A DNA stretch of 64,000 nt. It comes from Pegea sp. RAD2-039. Lineage: Eukaryota; Chordata; Thaliacea; Salpida; Salpidae. Shown piece after piece: positions 27,701-38,898 of this stretch. The translations under genes and the position numbers were made by a program. Positions within the stretch are counted from its first letter, which is position 1. Every line of letters starts with the position of its first letter. The stretch spans positions 1,178,001 to 1,242,000 of the forward strand of contig JAQGEQ010000043.1 in NCBI GenBank assembly GCA_034620365.1. The letters are read 5' to 3'. Under the pieces are notes generated by a model. It was not told where the DNA came from. It ran no database searches and worked only from the letters and a program-made list of their open reading frames with translations.

Positions 27701-28984
27701 GATAAGATAGTGTTTTTAAATCTAATTTATATAGATCTATTTCTTTCAGTTTTTTTGTAGTTTTGTCTTTTACTTTTTCACTTTACAAAAAAAATTTAAA
27801 ATAAAAACAATTAGATTTGATAGTTCTTCTGTATGCTTTGATCGTAAGAAATAATATTTCTAATAGTATTGTGAAGTCTACTTGAGAAAGAAAAATTCTA
27901 AATTCATTTTGATCTATTAACTAGAATTATATAGTTAAGAAGATAAATAAACTTTGAACTGACTTAGCACTACTCACCATTTAAACCTAGAAAAATTTAA
28001 ATGAGATAAATATTTGTAAAAACATGAATTTAGCTATCATCTGTGCAGTTTACAAATTCGATATTCAAAATAACTCATTTCTAACTCCCTGAACTGTTCA
28101 AGAAATAAAACCAAATAAAAGTAGTTTTAAAAAACATTTTAAATAACTATAAAGGCAAATAATGGTAAAGGCACTGGTATTATTATCTGTTCTAACCTTT
28201 ATTCTATTCAAGCCAAAGTTCTATCAATGAAGTATTATTTTGCTTAGTTATAATTAGTTTCTCTTTGATCTTTACTCCTAAATTAAAATAGACATTGGGC
28301 AGTACTATGAATGTGTTATTCATATTAATGCAAACAGCTGATTAAAATCAATTAAATTCATTAAAACGAATTAAGATTACGATAAACTTACAATACTTTT
28401 GTAAAAAATGTTTGATGATATTTGGTTTTTCGTAATTTTACAAGAAAAATTTATTTATATTACAAGTATGCATATATCAAGATTAACTACAAAATGTTTT
28501 ACAATATTTTTAGATTTTTTATAGTTTTATTTTAATACAAAGCTTATAAAGTTAACATTTTTTATTGAACAACAATTTATTAATAGACAACATACAAACC
28601 AAGAATAGAATTTTTCTTCTGCACTAAATTGATATTCAAATTTTTGTATAAACTGCAGCTGACGACAAATTCATCACTTTTAAGTAGGTTTTAAAGACAA
28701 CTAAATAGTTTTTAGCCAAAAAACGCTTATATATAAAAATTGTATGATCACTGAATAAGAAAGTTGAAAGTGAGGACAACTTGATAAAATCTAATAAAAT
28801 TGAAAAAAAAGAATCTTGAAAAAATTTGATGATGTAAACTTCATGTTGCTATGTTTCTCAACTCAGCTTTTTTAAATCTTTTTTTTTTATAAAAAAAGCT
28901 AAAAAGGAGGAATTTGATCTTAAATAAGCTTTTAAAATCATCATTTATCTAAAATAATTTTTAAACGAGCTGCTAAACTTATTT
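24729..28984. other. AT-rich spacer, nothing recognised
   Basis: Over 4 kb without a supported exon, RNA gene or repeat family. It is mostly short A and T runs. Confidence 0.55.
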
Positions 28985-29458
28985 CTATGCTGCTACCTGC
29001 TGCTGTCTCTTCCGCTACAACGGCGGACCATTCTTTTAGACAAATTATACAGAATGTGATTCCCCTGTCATCTTCTACCAGTCAGCGCCACCTCTTTTGT
29101 CATAGAACTTTATGAGGTACATTATGACTGATCTACTTCTTTTATGTACGCATACAGGACTTTGATTTTAATGGAGAGTAGTGTGCGCTGAACCCTTAAA
29201 GTCACCGATGCTTGGTGGTACTGCTAAGTGAGCTTCAGGTCAACAGATTGTAGGTTTTCTGTCTGGCTTTCTCTCATAGCCTTTGCTTTTCTCGAATTGA
29301 CCATAAGGCAGTAGCATTATTTAGTCATAGCTAGAGAAGACACTTTCCGCAATGGAAGGGGGTTTTTATATACTAAGTATCTTCGACAACGAGGTGGAAT
29401 TTGAGCCCACACGTGTACAACACAATGAATTAGCAGCTAACCGACTCAAAATTCAAAT
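28985..29458 (-). mobile_element. tRNA-headed SINE-like element
   Basis: A sharply bounded stretch of about 470 bases, much less AT-rich than both sides. Read on the minus strand it begins near 29458 with a tRNA-like head: an A-box-like GGTTAGCTGC, then about 35 bases later GGGCTCAAATTCC, close to the pol III B-box. The body holds GC-richer segments such as GCCGCCGTTGTAGCGGAAG-like sequence at its far end (about 28990-29025). No clear target-site duplication or poly-A tail could be confirmed by eye. The tRNA of origin is not assigned. A degraded full-length SINE is the best reading; a LINE 3' end is the alternative. Confidence 0.45.
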
Positions 29459-31692
29459 TTCATCTAAACCTTATAATATAAACGTATAATGAATCGTGCC
29501 ACTCACCTGTAACTCAGTATTTTTTAAGTTTTGGAAACTTCAGGACCGAAAATAAAAGCTGGTAGGTAAATAACTACTTGACGCTATGCTTCAAATCAAT
29601 AAATACATTCTCATGACAAGTTTCTTAGTGCGTTTTCAAAGTAGGCAAAATTTATTTTTATTGTGTTGACCTTGTAATTTGTTTATTAAAAAATAAAACA
29701 TAAAACTTTTTGACTACGCATGCAAATATTTTACTATCAACAACTTAAAAACCCCTTTCATTTATCTTTTCATATTTCTTGTTTAAAAGCAAAAGTTTAG
29801 AAAATGTAATGACTCTTTTAAAATAACTTTTTTGGTAAACATGCTATACTGAATCAAAAGATCAAAAATAAAACTATTAGAAAAGCTAGCTTTATATTTA
29901 TCAAAAACATGTTTCATATAGTATTTAAAAATAGTAATCATGATTCAATTATTCTTTGTTTAAATATCATAACTTTATCTATTTTATACTGTACATTTTT
30001 TCTAGGAATATATCTATAGACTTGGTTCTTACAAATAAGTTATGAGTCAATTTATATGAGAGTAGTTTGCATCTGACAAAAGCCTGGAGCTTTAAATATT
30101 TCCTTTATTCTTGCTATATTCTTTTTTCAAATTAACCTTTAAAACGTTTTATGAATTTCGATCAGCATTACTTTAGATTAAACTCTAGGCCGACACATTT
30201 ATAACGTTTTGTTATACCTAACTGTTTTTAAACTAGACTAGAAATTTAATTCAAAAAGTTAAATCATTTAGCCAGAATGTTTAACAATTATTCTATAATT
30301 CAAATTTATGTATAAAATGATTTTTATCAAATCAATTGTATATTTGTTGTAAAATCGATATAAAAGATACAAAAAATAATATTTTTATATATTAATGCAT
30401 ATGTTATATATATATCATCTTTTTGTGACCAATCACTAAGAATTTAGAAATCTTCTATATTAGAAAGAATAACGTATTCATAATTATCTATACTCCACAA
30501 ACTTTATCTTTTATTACTTAAAAGGCACACTGTAGGTTAAACTAAGAAATTAAGCATTGAATATTTAAAGTTCTACACAGTTCCAAAATTATCATTCAAC
30601 ATTTCTGTATGTGTTTGGTTTTAAAAATCCTTTAATACTGTTAAAATACTTTCACAGCTTAAGAATTAGCTATTGTTATCAAAAACTGACAATAGTGTAT
30701 AAGCTGTGATCATTGTTACCCTGGGTCATGTAAGGATACTCTGGTAAGGATTGGTTTGTAACAAAACTATTGATTTATTGTTAAAAAGTGAAAAACAGTT
30801 GACAACGCATAGCAAAAATTGATTTCAAAAAGCAGTCGAAAACCTAAATCTTTATGCTTACAAAAGTTATAGATTATATTGAATGATACCTGTGAAGTTA
30901 AAAACTCGCCTCTTTATTTTTGTACAACCTTATGAAATTAATCTCACTGCAGTCTAAAACTTAAAAAGAATTAATTTACAGAAGTAGATATGAACTATAT
31001 ATATTTAGTCTAGTTGATTTCTTAAAACTTGATTCTAGATAATGTGTGAAACTGAATAAAGCTGAATAAAACACTTTATAAAAAGCTTTAGGAAATTAAC
31101 TATGTTCAATTCATTTAGCAGACAAAATTAAACTTTGGCTTAAAGTATTAACAAAGCTATTTCAAATCTCTTTCGAAACAAAAAAGTTTACTGAATTAAT
31201 TTAACACCGTGAAACTTGAAACCTTCAAGACAACAAAACTAATAAAAATAATTTTGATCTTATGGTGTGTATACGCTCATTAAATTATTCTTTGTTAAAG
31301 TTAAAGAAAACAAACCATTTTTGCAATATATTAAAATAACTTGCAAAAAACTGTTCGGTCATTTATTTTAAAACTCAAAATATAAATACTTATTTTTAAT
31401 GCGCGTAACTTTTAAAGACAATAAAGAAAGGGGGTTTTATAAACTTTCAGTGCAGTTTTTCAGCTACTTGAAAAAATTAAACGATAAACGATTAATAATT
31501 ATTAATTGCTATATTTTTTAATTGCTAACCAAATATTAAAGCTAGTAATTATATATACAAAAAAACAATTGACTATGCTATTTTTATTGCAATTTATTGC
31601 TGAACAATTTTGTCATTAAATTGTTGACAATATCAGTTTTATTTATTATAGCTTACAATTCAATACTGTTTTTAACAATTGCATCTTGTGGT
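29459..31692. other. Spacer 5' of haspin, nothing recognised
   Basis: AT-rich. No TATA box or coding exon stands out before the haspin start codon. Confidence 0.5.
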
Positions 31693-34600
31693 ATGAGTGA
31701 CTATGAAATTTCCACATATGCTGGTAAAGTAAAGCTAGCTTTTGCTGTAAGTACAAAATTTTAATTACTAATAATTACTATGAAAATAATAAAATATTAT
31801 GAAAATTATAATTTTTGAAAAACTATAATAATTTCGGATAGTTTTTAATGTCAATTTGTGTCATTTTAGCTTTTAATGAATCATTTTTTTCACCATTTTC
31901 TTTTATTTAGTTAAAATCTTTTATCTTTTAATAATTAAACTGGTTATTTTTATTATATTATAATAAAATTTTCAAAAAATTTTATTAAAATAAAAAATTA
32001 GAAAAGTAAAAAAATAAGCTAGAAAGCCTTTTAAAATGTACACCTTATTAGTTTGATATTTCTTATAATTTTAATTTTTATATTTTTATCAATTATAGAA
32101 AGAAAAGAAAAAAGATGAAGAAAAATGGAATAAAGCACTTGGAATAGAAAAACCAAGAAGTTTATTTGATGATAGTTCAGATTTAGAAACTATCTCATTT
32201 AGAAATAAAAATAAGGTTTATATTTATCTATTTGTTTATTTATTACAATAAATGTGAAGGATGGTACCTGAAGAGAACACCTCTCACTAAAACACACATT
32301 CTCACAAATGATATCTATTTAGTCAAAAATATAGAAAGAAAAAGATGCAACACATGGCATTGTCGTAGTTTCCATACAATATAACAGTGAACAATTTTAT
32401 AGAATTATAGTAACATTTAAAAAAAAAGGAAAAATTCAGACTTTGTTGGCAATCAGTTTCAGAGACATTAAAGATGATGACATTGTTTTCTCTGTCTTTA
32501 CTGTCCAAAGTGAGTTTTTTGTGCGTTTTGGTGACTTCCTTGGCAAGAAGCTGCACCATACTAGCATTTTTGTCAGAACCAGAATCACCGACCACCGAGG
32601 CCCATGTGACTGATTTCTTTGTAGAGGCATCCAGTTCGTCCATTGATTTAGACAAACTAGAAATTTTCTCATTGATCTTGGCAACATCATTGCCAATTTC
32701 CGATTTAAATTTTGCTAATTCAGCGGATATAGATTTGCTGATGCCGGATAATAGGTTTTAATTAGAATTAGATGAGGGAGCTGTTGTGTCCATGGTTCTA
32801 CATTTAATGCAGAACCATTTAAATTCCATTTGCTTCATTTGGTTGTTACCAAATGTTTCTTAAATTTTTTTGCTCACATCACTACAGGTGAGATGAAACC
32901 AGGAGAGGCATTTAATGCATTCTGTTGCCAGATTTTCACCATAGCAAATTTTATTGCAGGATTGGCAATTGCCATTGCAATTTTGTTTTGATGAATTTGG
33001 TTTATCAGAATTTTTCTTTACATTTGAACATAAGGTCTTGCCACTTTTATTTGGGTCCACCATAGTTTTTACAATATTGTCAATTCAATCAAGTGTTGTC
33101 TTTTTACTGTCAACTATTGAAATTGGATGAAAATTATTCAAATAGAATAAATTTTTCAAATAAATTTCAATAAATTTTGTGAAGTTTGTATAAAATAATA
33201 ATCATAATGTGAAATAGATATGTTTTGAAGCAATAGTTTAACCAAATGATTGTTTATAGAAAACATTTTTCTAAATTTTTCAGAGAGAATCAACATTTTG
33301 TGAAGAGGGTTTTAATGTTTTACCAGATTCATCTAACAACTTGAAATTATTAGCTGCAAAAAGGTTTGCATAAATTTATATTTTACTTTTTTTAATTTTT
33401 TGTTGCCTTTACAACTAATCATCTCAAATATATTAAATATAATTGTTTCTTACTTAGCCTTTTTAATTTTTTATAGCTTTGATATAAAAGTAAAAATACT
33501 TTATTTCTTCATAGCGTCCAAGATACATCTGGAGCATCAGACAATAAGGCATCTTTCGCTGCTTCTTTGATAAAAAAAACTCCTCCAGGAGTAAGTGATG
33601 ATGAAGATAAAGTTGATAGAAGATCTGAAGAACAGGTTTGGAAGAAGTTAGAAATATTTTGTTAAATTATTGCTTTAATTGTTTGTTTAGGTTTTGCAAC
33701 CTAAAAATCAGTTGGATTTTGAAGAAGAAGTAATAGAAAATGAAATGATAGAAAGAGCTTCAACAAAAGATGTTGAGCAAAGTCATCATTTGAATGATGC
33801 CACTAGAATATATAATAACCTAGACGGAAGTTACATTTCAAACAAACACAATGAAGTATGCTAAATTAGATTTTTATTATTAACCTCATAAATGGTTTTT
33901 ACAGGAAGATTTTGATGAAACAAATAAAGAAAATAATTCAACTCTTGAAATTGATAGTTTTGTGATGATGAAGGAGCGAAAGAAGTTGACATTTTCATTT
34001 CAACAAGAAAATGAGAGGTAGATATCAAAATTGTCTGTGGTTAATTTTTACAAAACGTTTTTTACCAGTGAAGAAAACACATCATCATGCAAAGGACCTC
34101 TTTCTGATTCTTTAGTTCATAAAAGTCCTCTGAGAGTAAGTGATGATGAAAATAAAGTTGATCTAAGATCTGAAGAGAAGGTTTGGAAGAAGTTTGAAAT
34201 ATTTTGTTAAATTGATAATTATTGCTTTAATTTTTTCATCAGAATTTATCTTTTCAATCCTCGAATCATTCGGTTTTTAGGAAGCCCCTACAAGTTATAG
34301 AAAATCAAATCAAGGATGATAATTCAAAAATAGAGAAGCAAAAGAAGCTAACAAAAAGATTTGTCAACTTTAAAAGGTATAAATTTCAAATATATCACCG
34401 AAATTGAATTCTGAAACTTTTGTTTTCGAAAAGAAACTGTCAAATGCCATCCAGTGTTACAGTCAGAAAAAAGAGAAGAAAGTTGAAAGGGTCGAAGATG
34501 GGCCACAAGTTTTTATGGACCAAGGACAATCTCGTTCCTACCTTTGATACCAACATAGTATTTGGTGACCTCAAGTTTCTTACACAAGTGTCCGATTATC

Positions 34601-36523
34601 TATACAAAGATCAAGACCAGCAAATTCTGCAATCGACCCCCTGTCCAAAATCTAAAAAAAATCCAACTCTAATCGACTGTTCACCAGTTGTTATGCCAAC
34701 ATTGATGTCAACACCACAAACCAGTCATCATCTAACAATCTCACCACAAGAGGACGAGGTAGGACTCAACTACATAAGAGCAATTAACTGAATGATTTTG
34801 TTGGCTCCTTTTTTTAAAGTTGGACGGTTTGCAGAATTCAAACTTGTGTCAGAAATCATTTGTAAGTAGAAACCTGATTTTCATCAATCTTTTTTTGTGA
34901 TGTCATATTAGAGAGTAGTAGAAATGAAATTCTGTAAAAATGTGACTTTTATGACTTTAAAAAACGATACATATAAAACGAAATATGTTATATGCTGACA
35001 AGTTTGATGAGGTATTAGGAAAATAGAAGCTATTTTTTCATCCACAAGTATCAATTGATAATTTATTTATTTTTAGAGTTTATTTGATCCTGCAAAACTG
35101 AAAGGAAGAAGAAACACCCAATTGATTCGAGGAAAGGTTTTGGAAGAATGTAATCAGAATGAGACGGTTAATTTTGAAGTGATGTTCTCAAAAATGTCTT
35201 CTGATAATTGTAAGAAATTAGGTGAAGGCGTTTATGGAGAAGTTTTTCGTTGTATCAACGAAGATGATCAAACTATCGCACTTAAGGTTTGTTGAAAGCA
35301 AATTTTACTTTTTAATTTCTAATTATTTTATTATTCAGGTGATTCCAATTGAAAGTAGAGAGCTAATCAACAATGCCATTCCAAAACGTTACTCTGAAGT
35401 ACTACCGGAACTTCTTATTTCTAATGAACTTTCTAAGTTATCAGATGACAATTTGTCCGTCTACACCAAAAGTTTTATACAAGTTTTCAGGTTTGATCAA
35501 TTTTGATATTTAATCAAACAAGATTTATTTACTAAGAAAATGATATTAACTTTAGAGTTCATTGCATTCATGGGCGATACCCAAAGCCATTACTAAAAGC
35601 ATGGGATCAATTTCATGAAGAGAAGACGTCTTTAAACGATAGACCAGTATTCGGAAACCGACAACTTTATATAGCATTTGAATACTGCGATGGTGGTATT
35701 GATATAGAACACTTTCAATTTAACAATGCTGGTCAAGTGAGTTAAGTCACCAAATTGACATAGTGGTGGTAGATGGTTTTGTTTCTAGGCGATCTCAGTT
35801 TTGCATCAGATAGTTTCCGGTCTTGCTGTTGCCGAGGAAACATTACAATTCGAACACCGCGATCTTCATTGGGGCAACATCCTTGTATCTACGTCAAATG
35901 TACCACAAACTATATCTTATTCACTCAAAAACAAGAAGAACTCGATAAAAACTCAAGGCTGCAAAGCTAGTATTATCGATTTTACTTTATCGAGGTTCAC
36001 TAGAGGTAGATGGTTTTTTGACGATTAATCAACTAATCTTAAATTAAATACACGAAAGTTGTTATAAAGCTCTTAGTGTTTGTTTGTCATTTTCAGGTTC
36101 GATTTCTTTGTATCAAGATCTGGCGAATGATCCAGACTTATTTACTGGTGATGCGAAGGAAGATTATCAGTTTGAGATCTATCGAATGATGAAGACAGAA
36201 CTTGATAATGATTGGTCAAATTATAAGCCTAAAACGAACGTCTTTTGGATTCATTATCTTGTTCACAAGTTTTTAAATGAAGTATGAATATTTTATTTAA
36301 ATATCAGTTTGATTTAAATTACTTTTTTAATTATGATTAAATCTTACAATAAAATTGTTTAAAATAATCATTTTGTAACAAATGTAATTATCAGGTGAAA
36401 TATAAACTACCAAACAGCAAGCTTCATCGCAAATCAATGTGTGCCCTCAGAAAATTGTCACACTGTGTTTTAAATTATTCTTCTTCTTTGCAGCTTCTTA
36501 GAAATGATTTATTTTCAAAATAA
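31693..36523 (+). CDS. HASPIN: Haspin, histone H3 Thr3 kinase, 15 exons
   Basis: Atypical Ser/Thr kinase that phosphorylates histone H3 Thr3 in mitosis and so recruits Aurora B's complex to centromeres. Exons: 31693-31746, 32099-32215, 33284-33363, 33515-33635, 33691-33855, 33905-34017, 34069-34180, 34243-34376, 34434-34758, 35077-35286, 35339-35490, 35556-35736, 35789-36005, 36097-36281 and 36395-36523. They total 2295 nt, or 764 aa, close to vertebrate haspin. The N-terminal ~400 residues are acidic, basic and Ser-rich, and poorly conserved. The kinase domain starts near 450: glycine loop GEGVYGEV at 456-463, Lys477, catalytic EHRDLHWGN at 610-618 and IIDFT at 650-654, where haspins have DYT instead of DFG. 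The haspin-specific LFTGD-DYQF-IYR stretch follows. The exon 9 acceptor could alternatively lie about 30 bases downstream in the same frame. Codons 1-18 as the true start are likely but unproven. Confidence 0.95.
32440..33063 (-). mobile_element. CR1-type LINE ORF1 fragment in haspin intron 2, antisense
   Basis: Minus-strand frame starting at ATG 33063 and reading through about 200 codons with two in-frame TAA codons. It begins with a Cys/His-rich PHD-like zinc finger (CQSCNKIC, then ECIKCLSWFHLTC, then WFCIKC after the first stop). A coiled-coil-like stretch follows, then SKDRENNVIIFNVSETD, the motif found at the start of the RNA-binding/esterase part of CR1-like ORF1 proteins. Homology stops near 32440. 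No reverse transcriptase is present. What remains is the 5' part of the element; 5' truncation would be the usual LINE outcome. It sits wholly within an intron and opposite to the host gene. Confidence 0.75.
33515..34242 (+). repeat. Internal tandem duplication covering haspin exons 4-6 and 7-8
   Basis: The end of exon 4 and its following intron (about 33588-33690) are nearly the same as the end of exon 7 and its intron (about 34136-34242). Exon 4 ends VSDDEDKVDRRSEEQ and exon 7 ends VSDDENKVDLRSEEK. Both are followed by GTTTGGAAGAAGTT and then a matching AAATATTTTGTTAAATT run. The offset is about 550 bases. Both exons are entered in phase 2 and left in phase 0, so the duplication kept the frame. 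Similarity reaching into intron sequence implies a fairly recent event. Confidence 0.75.
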
Positions 36524-36524
36524 A
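36519..36524 (+). terminator. Poly(A) signal overlapping the haspin stop codon
   Basis: AATAAA formed across the last sense codon and TAA stop (TCA AAA TAA A). If it is used, the 3' untranslated region would be only a few tens of bases, which fits the closely facing gene on the minus strand. Confidence 0.4.
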
Positions 36525-36592
36525 CTGTTTTTATAGAGAATTTCTTTAAAACTTTTATTTGTACGATTCTTTCAAGCTATTATCTACAAATG

Positions 36593-36598
36593 TTTATT
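36593..36598 (-). terminator. Poly(A) signal of the facing minus-strand gene
   Basis: AATAAA on the minus strand about 40 bases after the stop codon at 36639. A second AATAAA on this strand lies at 36554-36559. Confidence 0.4.
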
Positions 36599-36638
36599 GT
36601 AGTAATACACCAAACTTGATTCGATCTTCGTAGTCATC

Positions 36639-37931
36639 TCATCTAAATCTGAAACCTTTTGAAGTTTGAAGATGTTTCTCATGAATCGGACTGAAAAATA
36701 ATCGAAAACGTTGTTTACATTATTTTTAATAAAAAATATTTTAAATTGTATTTCTGAGAATTTTTATGGCAATTAATAAAAGCTTACTTTGGTATATAAG
36801 TTAAAGGAAATAAAGGGCCATCTTTATAGTAAAAACCTCGACAAATCATAGATTTATCCCAATAAAATGCTTTGTACATTGATTCTTCTAATGGCTGTGT
36901 TTTCACAATTCTATTCTTCCAAGGAACTAAATTTTGTAGAAAAAAATATAAACATCATTCTGTTTTGTGCTTTATTATTGTTTTTTTATGTTCTTGTTAT
37001 CATTGTGTCGGTGATTTTATTCAGTGCAAAAATTTTTTTAAATTTGTCGTTAGAATTTAAACTAATTTATGACAAAATTTTGATTCATCGACATCTAATC
37101 TTTTAATTAAAATTTCATCTTGAAAAAAAGTAAAGAAAAAAAAATACTGACCTATCCCAGAAGCCGGCTTACGTTTTGTTTGCCACAGTTTATTCACCCA
37201 CCTAGGTTGTAGCTCGCTAGAACACTTTTCAAAAACTTGTAAATACATGTGAGGTTTAACATCAAGGTATTTAAGATGGGAATTTCGTTGAAGAATATTT
37301 ATTGCTGTAGGTTCAGGTGCTTCCATTCTAGCCCACAACCGTCTATCTGCTGAACTTATCGATCCATAATAATATTTTTATATCTTTTCAAATCTAACAA
37401 CTTACTTTCACAATTTGTAGGAAAATTTTCTCTATACAAACTTTTTAGCTCCTCGCCAACAACAAGTTGATCCATTTCTTGGGTTAAATTAAGATAAACA
37501 TCACAATTATCATATCGCCAGCTAGGTAGAGATGCATTCTGTGAAATTCATCAACTAAAATGTAGTAAATGTTGAGGTTCTATTCAAACCTTTTTAATAT
37601 CTGGAAGTTTTGTTGGTACTAAATTGACATTTGCTATTTTATCATTTGCAGATTTGATCTGGTCGTTTTGTGTGCAGTTTTTCTGTTGCAGTTGTTGAAA
37701 CCGATTTTTATTTTTCTTATCTTCATCAGTTCTTTCTTCGATGACTTCATCGTTACTTGTTTTAAGGCTTACTTCTACAAAATTTACAAGATTATTGTAA
37801 AATTGTTCTCGACAAAAAAAAGAAGTCATTACCAGGAAACTGATTTAACTATTTCTAATATGTATTTGACATTTAGGCAAAAAGTAAATTCTTAAACACT
37901 CACTACGTTTTTTTACAGTTTCTAGATTCAT
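36639..37931 (-). CDS. Unrecognised 236-aa protein, six exons
   Basis: Exons, in transcription order: 37931-37904, 37807-37590, 37538-37406, 37349-37152, 36869-36788 and 36690-36639. They join in frame to 711 nt, and all borders are GT-AG. I do not recognise the family. The N-terminal third is Lys/Gln/Asn-rich and probably disordered. The rest looks like real conserved protein with many aromatic and proline residues: LPSWRYDNCDVYLNLTQEMD near 86-105, RRLWARMEAPEP near 129-140, PRWVNKLWQTKRKPASGIG around 175-193, then FYWDKSM, GPLFPLTYIPNP and a basic end SKGFRFR. There is no signal peptide or membrane span. This style of short aromatic/proline motifs is seen in small ciliary microtubule inner proteins, but that is a guess. 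The gene faces haspin with only 115 bases between stop codons. The exon 5 acceptor has a weak pyrimidine tract and is the least certain border. Confidence 0.75.
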
Positions 37932-38517
37932 GTTGAGTTATCTTATTACTTAAATATTATTAGATCTGCTGATATTTGCTGGGTTAACTTTTTTAATCGT
38001 TTAAAATAATTATTACATCACAATCAGGTTACACTTCTATTCATTAACTGCAATTCAATTCATTAACTACCGAGTGACTTAATTAAAAAATAAAATATTA
38101 ATAATTAATATTATTGATTAGATAAAAAACTTTAAAAAGTCACCCATATTTTACAATTTTTCTCAGTAGAATCATAACTTTATCATTCATCTGTAACTAA
38201 AAATATGTGTCCCATCAGAGTGTTGCATAAACATCTTTGTAACCATATAAACAAGATCACAGTGGTAATATAAAAATCTTCAAGATATATAAAATAGAAT
38301 ATCAGTTTTATTGAAGTTATAACCGAACATCTTTAATAAATCGATCAAGTTGATGAAAACTTAAAGGGGGATTTATTATAGTTTGCTTTCACATATTCAT
38401 ATTTACTATCTGTCACTCTTTATCTTACTATCTTCTACTTTTTATAATTTTCAATTGCTAAATCATTTCGTTTATAAAGACAGAAATAAATTGAAAGGCT
38501 CCACAACAACAATATAT

Positions 38518-38523
38518 TTTATT
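38518..38523 (-). terminator. Poly(A) signal after the small minus-strand gene
   Basis: AATAAA on the minus strand about 75 bases past the stop codon at 38597, in keeping with a real 3' end there. Confidence 0.35.
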
Positions 38524-38596
38524 ATCATATCAAACATTTTTTTAAGTTTCTAAGGATACGATAATTAGACCGAAGTTTTCAAGAAAATTCATCTCT

Positions 38597-38898
38597 TCAT
38601 TCATCTTTCTTCAGTTCCTTTAATCTGCGTTCTTGAGCACTTTGCATTGTACCAGCTTCGACTATGTCTTTAATGATGTCATTGTGACTGGATGATATCG
38701 TTTCTCGGACGACCTTAGCAAACTAAAGTACTTAGGCAGGCTGACAAATGTTTTGCTCATGGTCATCTACATGCTACTTCTACAAAATTTTCTTCTAGAT
38801 TTATTAAAACTGTTGTAAGATTCACTCACCTTCAACAGTCTATTACAGAGTATTACTTTAGTTAAAATATTTATGGTCCTAAGAAGAAACACAAGCAT
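38597..38898 (-). CDS. Small unrecognised gene, last two exons (64 aa if the start is here)
   Basis: The last exon (38722-38597) follows a clean TTTAG acceptor and encodes 41 residues: FAKVVRETISSSHNDIIKDI, then VEAGTMQSAQERRLKELKKDE, a charged helical end. The exon before it ends at 38830 with a GTGAGT donor in matching phase 0 and reads TINILTKVILCNRLLK. Its 5' limit is open. A strong acceptor (TTTCTTCTTAG) puts its start at 38878, entered in phase 2 and needing an upstream exon I could not find. Alternatively reading simply begins at ATG 38898 (MLVFLLR...), giving a 64-aa protein with a hydrophobic N-terminus and a charged C-terminus. I cannot assign a family. A small mitochondrial or membrane-anchored protein is one possibility. 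Composition differs clearly from the surrounding spacer. Confidence 0.5.

Noticed and set aside
32474-32761. 95-codon plus-strand frame inside haspin intron 2
   Set aside because: It is the antisense shadow of the LINE ORF1 fragment.
36867-37106. Hydrophobic plus-strand frame opposite the unrecognised gene
   Set aside because: AT-rich Phe/Leu/Ile run lying over an intron of the minus-strand gene, without homology or splice context.
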